Below, in pieces: positions 58,696 through 64,000 of a stretch of DNA of 64,000 bases. Source of the DNA: Solanum dulcamara (lineage: Eukaryota > Streptophyta > Magnoliopsida > Solanales > Solanaceae); NCBI RefSeq assembly GCF_947179165.1, contig NC_077240.1:1495501-1559500 (forward strand), in the 5' to 3' direction. The position numbers and the translations under genes were made by a program. Positions within the stretch are counted from its first letter, which is position 1. Each line of letters opens with the position of its first letter. The notes beneath the pieces were generated by a model, which was given only the letters and a program-made list of their open reading frames with translations, ran no database searches and was not told the DNA's origin.

Positions 58696-59014
58696 CTACC
58701 GAAGCATGGAAATAATAAGAGTGGCGAAAATAACTTGTTCGCACGGAATGGTGATGCCCATGTCATGATCGAACCCAAATTCTTCTTCCGCCCGTTGGAG
58801 AAGACACTGAAAATAGGGGTGATTTAGAACAGAAATAGGTACAATGTATGAAGCTCGATTTTCTCCCACATAAACTATAAAATGTCCTTTAGGTACGTCA
58901 AGGGGAAGTTGATCTTCATCATGCTTCTTAGTTCTTACCCAGACTCGAACACCTTTTTAGAATTTGCTTCAAAACTGCACCTTCTGGTAGCTTGTTTGAT
59001 TTTCTAATGGACAT
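58696..59014 (-). pseudogene. Frameshifted SAUR50-like copy, array 3
   Basis: Minus-strand [24 protein letters not shown] then RCSSLGKN and a TAA at codon 29. One base later the frame resumes with [20 protein letters not shown] through [16 protein letters not shown] and [12 protein letters not shown] to SMLR and TAG at 58696. The total of 319 nt is one more than a multiple of three, so a single inserted base (A at about plus 58930) explains the break. Everything else, including the downstream core, is well kept, so either the mutation is recent or it is a sequencing error. It cannot be read through as an intron: the affected stretch is only about a dozen bases. A TATA-like block is kept at 59104-59113. 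Confidence 0.85.
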
Positions 59015-59246
59015 TTTTGTATGTTTTAATTTCTTGAAGAAAATTGAGAGCTTTATAAAAAAGACCAATACTTGATTTTGTTTTTTTTGAACGAAATGTG
59101 AAGCTATTTATGGAGGAAGAGCCAAAGTTTTTTAATTAATCTCTTTGTATAATTAATTAATTATAATTTTCGTTTTTTGTCGTACCACGATAAAAAAAGA
59201 AGATAGAGTTAATTTTCAAGGTATATATTAATTAGAATCTATGAGA

Positions 59247-59415
59247 CCAGGAGGTAAAGTTGCTGCCATGTGACCAGGAGGTCACGGGTTCAAGCCTTGG
59301 AAACAGCCTCTGGCAGAAATGCAAGGTAAGGCTGCGTACAACAGACCCTTGTGGTCGGGCCCTTCCCCGGACCCTGCGCATAGCGGGAGCTTAAGTGCAC
59401 CGGGCTGCCCTTTTT
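59247..59415 (+). mobile_element. TS/SolS-type SINE with target duplication
   Basis: A 169-bp tRNA-derived SINE with B box GGTTCAAGCC (about 59289), the conserved solanaceous body ('gcagaaatgcaaggtaaggc', 'cccttccccggaccctgcgc', 'tgcaccgggctgccc') and a terminal T run. It is flanked by the 11-bp direct repeat aatctatgaga (59236-59246 and 59416-59426). The paralogous position upstream of the SAUR at 61485 (about 61731) has the same flank without the insert. Confidence 0.93.
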
Positions 59416-59426
59416 AATCTATGAGA

Positions 59427-59984
59427 TGTTGCACTAATACAATTAGATCACTTAAGTTGAAAGACACCTATTTTTGGTTTAAGAATGTAACTAGGTAAGC
59501 TGTGTGGAGTTTGGATAATTTCTAGGTGGAGTTGAAAGATTCATCAATTAGATAGTTTTTCTAGATGTTAACCAAATTGTGCGATTCTCATTTTATCTTT
59601 GTTTTAAAAGAAATCAAATCAACGTATTTTTTGTAATATATATTTGGATAATACTAACAATATTATAATAACCAAAAATTGGTTGTTCTAAAGAATATCA
59701 TAATGCCAAGTACAAGAAGTTACCAGTCAATTAGAATTAATTAATTTGACTTAATTACATGCTGTTATTCCTATTTTAAATATGAGCGCTGCATGATTTA
59801 CTCGTATATATTCTTGTTCCCCCTCTTGAATTTCACTTTCATAGGTGGCATAAAAATAAACCTTGTAACACTGTCCAAGACAAAAATATTAAATTAGTAT
59901 AATATAGGCATTACACAAGAGTTAGGGAGCCAACACCTTGATGTTTGTACGATAATAATAATAATAGTACTACTAGTATTTTAA
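59427..59984. other. Intergenic, array 3 unit sequence
   Basis: Unit sequence shared with 61740-62230, including 'ggttgttctaaagaatat' at about 59681 and about 62168. No gene is seen. Confidence 0.6.
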
Positions 59985-60115
59985 CAAATATCAATTCTTT
60001 CCTCAAAAGAAATGACCAGTCAGTTAGCATTATTTGACTAACATGAATACGAGCCCTTTGTTTCTTCATGAGGGTATATACCTCTACTTATTTGTACTTG
60101 GAATAACGAAAATTA
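59985..60115 (-). other. Array 3 upstream block without a gene
   Basis: 'gaccagtcagttagcattat', 'ttgacta' and 'tttgtacttggaataacg' repeat the block found 0.6-0.8 kb upstream of each array 3 SAUR (about 57930, 59725 and 62215), but no SAUR frame lies between it and the 59690 copy. It is probably a lost fourth unit. Confidence 0.5.
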
Positions 60116-61143
60116 AGTTGTATCCATTTAATTTATTTGTCTTACTTGAAAAAGTGTTGAAAAATTTGCGACGTCGCGTTTTTTAAACAAAAATGCAGTA
60201 CCATTATATATTACTAGCTTCTCATATATTTGACAACGGCTAATATCTTTATAAAAATGAACTTTTCTGTTACGGAAATTAAACCCTATAGTTTCCTGTT
60301 TGTGGAGGACAATATATATATAAAAGAAGTTATCGTTTTTCTTTTATAATAGTCAATTGAGCTCTGAACATGAAACCTTTCGGGCGCCAAAGTTATACTA
60401 AGCTGATTTATTCTTTTATGGGCCAAACATGTAAAAAGATAAATAAGAGTAACTCTAACACTTGAAACCAAAACCTCTATATGCTATGATAATAATATGT
60501 TAAATTATGTAACTGTCGGATCACACCAACATCTTGGCTATGACGAGACCCAAGAGGGGCTGGGATGTCCGAGGTCGGAATCGTGATTGAACATGATGCT
60601 TGTTTGGTGGGATTAAGAATAAAGTTGGTCCTTAGTATCAACTATAGATTTTGACATGATGATAAGCGTTGATTCTAACAATAACTAACCTATCCAGAAG
60701 TTTAAATGATTAGAGAGAGACATTTTATTTCCATAATTATATCTTGATCAATATATGTATGAGCCGTAGAATGTCAGTATTGCTATTACGTAACCAGTAG
60801 CATTATTAAACAATAATGTCAATACACTGCTAGTCGTAGATTACAATTCAAAAGGAAACAGTAAAAATGCAAATAGACTGAGAGACATTGGTATCGAAAC
60901 GGCAAATTAAATAGATTAAGACATTTCACTTTTCATGAATGTGTGCCCCCTCTGGTGAGTTTTACCCGCCTTTTAATTTACTTCTAACTTCCCAATGAGT
61001 CCTTACTTTTTCAGAGGATCTGTGAAACATGAGAGCCTCAGCTTATGCATCGATTTATCGAAATAACCTCGCTCTCCCACTTTCTTCTATTCAAAAGGCG
61101 TATCCTGATACATAAAAAACACCTACTTCTATTCACTTTACAC
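60116..61143. other. Intergenic
   Basis: No gene recognised. A moderately GC-rich patch ('acgagacccaagaggggctg', about 60542) is unexplained. Confidence 0.5.
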
Positions 61144-61485
61144 CTAATTAATATTCAAGATCTTTTTACTGAATTGAATGGAAGTAAGTGACTGGAAAAC
61201 GAATTCTTCGCAGGGAATGATGATGCCCGTGTCGTGGTCAAAACCAAATTCTTCCTCCGCTTGTCTAAGGAGGCATTGAAAGTCGGGATGAGTCAATAAA
61301 GAAATAGGTATGATGTATCGAGTTCTGTTCTCTCCCACGTAAACTGCAAAATGTCCTTTTGGTACGTCAAGTGGAAGTTCATATTCATCATCACAGCCGT
61401 TCTTCTTATTCCAGCTCGAACACCTTTTCAAAATTTGCTTCAAAATTGCAGTTTGTGGTAGCTTGTTTGATTTTCCCATGGCCAT
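61144..61485 (-). CDS. SAUR: SAUR50-like protein with extended C terminus, array 3
   Basis: SAUR protein of 113 aa, single exon, minus strand. N terminus [20 protein letters not shown] then [10 protein letters not shown]; core [34 protein letters not shown] and [18 protein letters not shown]. Two oddities. DHDTG replaces the family's DHDMG. After LTS the expected MLR-stop is replaced by about ten new residues ([11 protein letters not shown]), because the sequence equivalent to 'gctccggtaa' in the 57021 copy is changed and the frame runs on to a TAA in the old 3' flank. The conserved core is whole, so the protein may still work. TATA box tataaata (minus; plus 61615-61622). Confidence 0.92.
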   Translation of the reverse strand: MAMGKSNKLPQTAILKQILKRCSSWNKKNGCDDEYELPLDVPKGHFAVYVGENRTRYIIPISLLTHPDFQCLLRQAEEEFGFDHDTGIIIPCEEFVFQSLTSIQFSKKILNIN

Positions 61486-61614
61486 TTTGTTGTGTGTTTT
61501 CTAGAAAAAATCTAAAGAAAGTTGAGAGCTTTATAAGGAATAAGTAAGAAAGGCCAAGTATTCTTTTTGTTTAGAGAGAAGGTGATGTTTGGAATAGAGG
61601 GATATATGTGATGC

Positions 61615-61622
61615 TATTTATA
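61615..61622 (-). promoter_or_regulatory. TATA box of SAUR 61485
   Basis: tataaata on the minus strand, about 130 bp upstream of the ATG, in the block shared by the three array 3 copies. Confidence 0.6.
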
Positions 61623-61739
61623 AAGGAATTAAGAGCCGAACTAAAAAAATTTAATATCTTGCACGAATATTTTTTGTACCACAATAACAAATAAAATAAA
61701 GGAGGGAGTTTTCAAGGGATATTAGAATCTATGACATCT

Positions 61740-62532
61740 TGCACTAACACAATTAGATAACTTAGTTTGTTTTGAGTACAAGAAACAAACCTGTTTAATT
61801 CTAATAAAGCTTTGTGGAATCTGGATAATTTCTAGGTGGAATTAATTGAAAGATTCAGCAAGCAAGTAAATTCATTAATTAAATCGTATTTCTTGATGTT
61901 GACCTACTTGTGCGACTACAAATAGATCGATAAACACATTTATTCCGATTTCGTACGGTTCAATAAAATGTCCCACATCTTAGGCTCTTTTTCAAATGGA
62001 CTGCATTTTTATTTATCTTTGTTTTAATTAGAAGAAACAAAACGTATTCTTAAAAGAAACAAAGAAATATTATATACAGAGGATTTGCTCTCAAGTGAGA
62101 CAACAACAAACACCTTTATACTAATTGGATGATATATACGTACTAACAATGTTTTTAACGAACAATGGGTTGTTCTAAAGAATATGATGCATGACAATTA
62201 AGTACAAGAAATTACCAGTCAATTAACATTATTTGACTTGTATGCATTTTTAAAATTGCTTTAAAAGATGAAGATATTCTCGAAGAAAGTACACCTTGTT
62301 ACGTTGTTTGCATTTGGAATAAGGAGAATTCAGCTCTATGGAATCCATATTAAGTATAATCACAACAATATACGATACAACAGGTGATAATAAGAAGAGG
62401 CACACTAGAGTAACTAACTGCGAAGGCGAATTGAGAATATGAAGTTTATTGATTCCTATAACGATCTCAAGTTAATATTCAATAATATATAACTGAGTTC
62501 ACATTCAAACACTTTAAGATATTTTGTGAATA

Positions 62533-62538
<6 letters not shown>
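61740..62538. other. Intergenic, array 3 unit sequence
   Basis: Holds the array 3 upstream block at about 62170-62340, and the empty-site flank for the SINE at its left edge. No gene is seen. Confidence 0.6.

Positions 62539-62583
<45 letters not shown>
62539..62583 (+). repeat. (TA)n microsatellite, ~45 bp
   Basis: An uninterrupted TA dinucleotide run. Confidence 0.95.
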
Positions 62584-62586
<3 letters not shown>

Positions 62587-63054
62587 AGTAAAAGTAAATG
62601 AGTTCCTATATATGAACTCAGATATAATACTCTGGTTGCCTTGTCCTTGTATTGATTTTTTTTATTAAAAAAAACAAAAGTTAGTGTGAGGACAAGAAAT
62701 ATGTGTGTTCAAGAATTTGAGACGTCTTCTCTTGTAAATTCTTCAAATGGGATTTAGCATGATGTATCTAATTGATACGCTCTGCACTTTTCACTATAAA
62801 ATCCATACTGATTATCATTAAATCATTACATTCAAGTTTCATAGTAAAAGAAGTTCACAGTGGCATTATGTTAGTAAAAATGATGTTTTTTTATATAATG
62901 TCCTGCATTGTCTTTTTTGTGGACAACGGCATTATGCTTTAATGAATAAACTTTTGCATCTTACTTAACATTTCTTTCTTTCTCTTCTTTTTCTTATTGC
63001 CATAGTTAATTAGTTAGAGCTCAAAACAAAAACAAAAATGTTGAATGGGGTAAC

Positions 63055-63559
63055 TGTTGGGGTGAGGAAGTACCACAACTAAAGTTTGATATGATGAAAA
63101 ATATTGAAAATAAATTGGACACGAGAATTTTACGTGGAAACCCCTCTAAATGATAGAAGGGAAAAACCACGGGGTAGAAGGATCTCACTATATTTTGTGG
63201 AGTACACAGCTCTCAAATACAAGGAGAAAACAACAATTAACACTTCTCTCTTGTAAAAGGAACAACTACTAAAGAGGACACTCAAGACTACAATATTTAT
63301 CTTGGTGTAAAACTCTCTTTGTATTCTTACTCTCTTTTTCTGGGATGATATAAATGAGGGCAGAATGCCCTCTATTTATAAGAGGAACAAAACGCGTAAA
63401 AGAAATTTTTACGCGCTTTGTAAACGTGTTGCCAGTTTTTCTGTCAAAAGTTGTTTTTGGCAACTTTGACAATTCTTCCTCATAGCAGCAACTTTTGATT
63501 TTGTCAAAAGTTGCTTTTGGCAACTTTGACTATTCTCCTAGCAGCAACTTTTGACCACA
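63055..63559 (-). mobile_element. 3' LTR of a Ty1-copia element
   Basis: A 505-bp LTR, minus strand, from TGTGGTCAAA (plus 63559) to CACCCCAACA (plus 63055). A polypurine tract (AAGTGGGAGAA on minus) lies immediately inside, and the RNase H coding end lies 75 bp further in. It carries a duplicated ~60-bp segment (from 63443 and from 63503), each copy with the imperfect hairpin GTCAAAAGTTG...CAACTTTGAC. It is the same family as the solo LTR at 53451, but the 5' parts of the two LTRs differ. The partner LTR lies outside the window, so target duplication cannot be checked. Confidence 0.88.
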
Positions 63560-63632
63560 TTCTCCCACTTGAAGATTTAATTGAGAATCAATTAAGTCTT
63601 CACACCATCCTTTCTACCCAATTACTGCAATG

Positions 63633-64000
63633 TTACGTTTCTGCTAGGCCAATAGAAGATCGACACCATATGAACTTATTACTGTTGATCGGCTTCGTAA
63701 ACATATCTGCTAGGTTGTCATTAGTGTGAATTTTCTGAATATCCACACTGCCTTCTTCCACCTTCTCACGAACAAAGTGATACTGAACTCGTATGTGCTT
63801 TGTCCTTGAATGAAATGCCGGATTCTTTGCAAGATGCAAAGCGCTCTGACTGTCACAAAATAGAGCAATCTTCTCTTGTTTGTGCCCGAGCTCCTCCAAT
63901 AACATCTGCATCCATATTGCCTCTTTGCTAGCTTGTGTAGCTGCTACATATTCTGCTTCCGTCGTAGATGTAGCCACGATAGACTGCAGTTTTGAAACCC
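63633..64000 (-). CDS. Ty1-copia Pol C terminus (RNase H), runs off the right edge
   Basis: The frame is open from the right edge (minus strand), so the true start is outside; the GTG at 63977 is not a start. Reading inward it gives VSKLQSIVATSTTEAEYVAA, then ASKEAIWMQMLLEELG, CDSQSALHLAKNP, a SRTKHIRVQYHFVRE segment, and DNLADMFTKP before TAA at 63633. These are the standard copia RNase H motifs in order: the Glu of STTEAEY, the Asp of CDSQSA and the Asp of NLADMFTK keep the acidic residues expected for catalysis. The last residues (IWCRSSIGLAET) vary among elements. No frameshift is visible in this segment, so the element may be fairly young. Confidence 0.9.
   Translation of the reverse strand, partial: VSKLQSIVATSTTEAEYVAATQASKEAIWMQMLLEELGHKQEKIALFCDSQSALHLAKNPAFHSRTKHIRVQYHFVREKVEEGSVDIQKIHTNDNLADMFTKPINSNKFIWCRSSIGLAET

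Overview
The window is nuclear DNA of a flowering plant, almost certainly a nightshade (Solanaceae, probably Solanum). It is AT-rich with long intergenic spaces. It holds a spliced gene with GT-AG introns and plant transposable elements, including a TS/SolS-type SINE, an RTE-clade LINE with a (TTG)n tail, Ty1-copia and Ty3-gypsy-like LTRs, and MULE-type elements. The dominant content is a large tandem array of SAUR (small auxin up RNA) genes: 14 look intact and 3 are broken. All are single-exon genes of 83-113 codons.

Layout. (1) 1-5 kb: diverged intergenic repeats and Stowaway-like MITEs, then an isolated divergent SAUR at 5.0 kb. (2) 8.5-30.6 kb: array 1, with SAURs at 8.7, 23.1, 25.9 and 30.3 kb and a fifth copy at 19.8 kb whose coding region is almost wholly deleted. 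Each unit carries a conserved distal block about 1.1-2.4 kb upstream and a CCATGTGA-containing box just upstream of the TATA box. A ~7 kb MULE remnant, itself hit by a LINE, splits one unit between about 9.97 and 17.06 kb. A tRNA-Cys(GCA) gene lies 0.4 kb upstream of the last SAUR. (3) 31.1-33.4 kb: a 2.26-kb solo LTR with a TAAAC target-site duplication. (4) 35.4-42.5 kb: the only non-SAUR cellular protein gene, the 11-exon U11/U12-65K protein of the minor spliceosome. (5) 44.3-56.5 kb: array 2, seven intact plus-strand SAUR19-24-like genes, one chimeric SAUR remnant and several promoter blocks that have lost their genes. Two of its members encode identical proteins. (6) 57-61.5 kb: array 3, on the minus strand, SAUR50-like: two intact genes and one frameshifted copy. 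(7) 63.05-64 kb: the 3' end of a Ty1-copia element (RNase H, polypurine tract, LTR) running off the right edge.

How it fits together. From the family (established knowledge), SAUR proteins inhibit PP2C.D phosphatases, keep plasma-membrane H+-ATPase active and so promote cell expansion. The array is therefore a battery of probably auxin/light/brassinosteroid-responsive growth effectors. The sequence shows turnover at every stage: recent duplication or gene conversion, frameshift, internal deletion, promoter loss, gene loss with promoter retention, and transposon insertion. No CRISPR arrays, rRNA genes or prokaryote-type operons were seen. I found no clearly new biological system. The most unusual signals are the conserved palindromic promoter box, the orphan promoter blocks, and the TGTATC-dense MULE arms.
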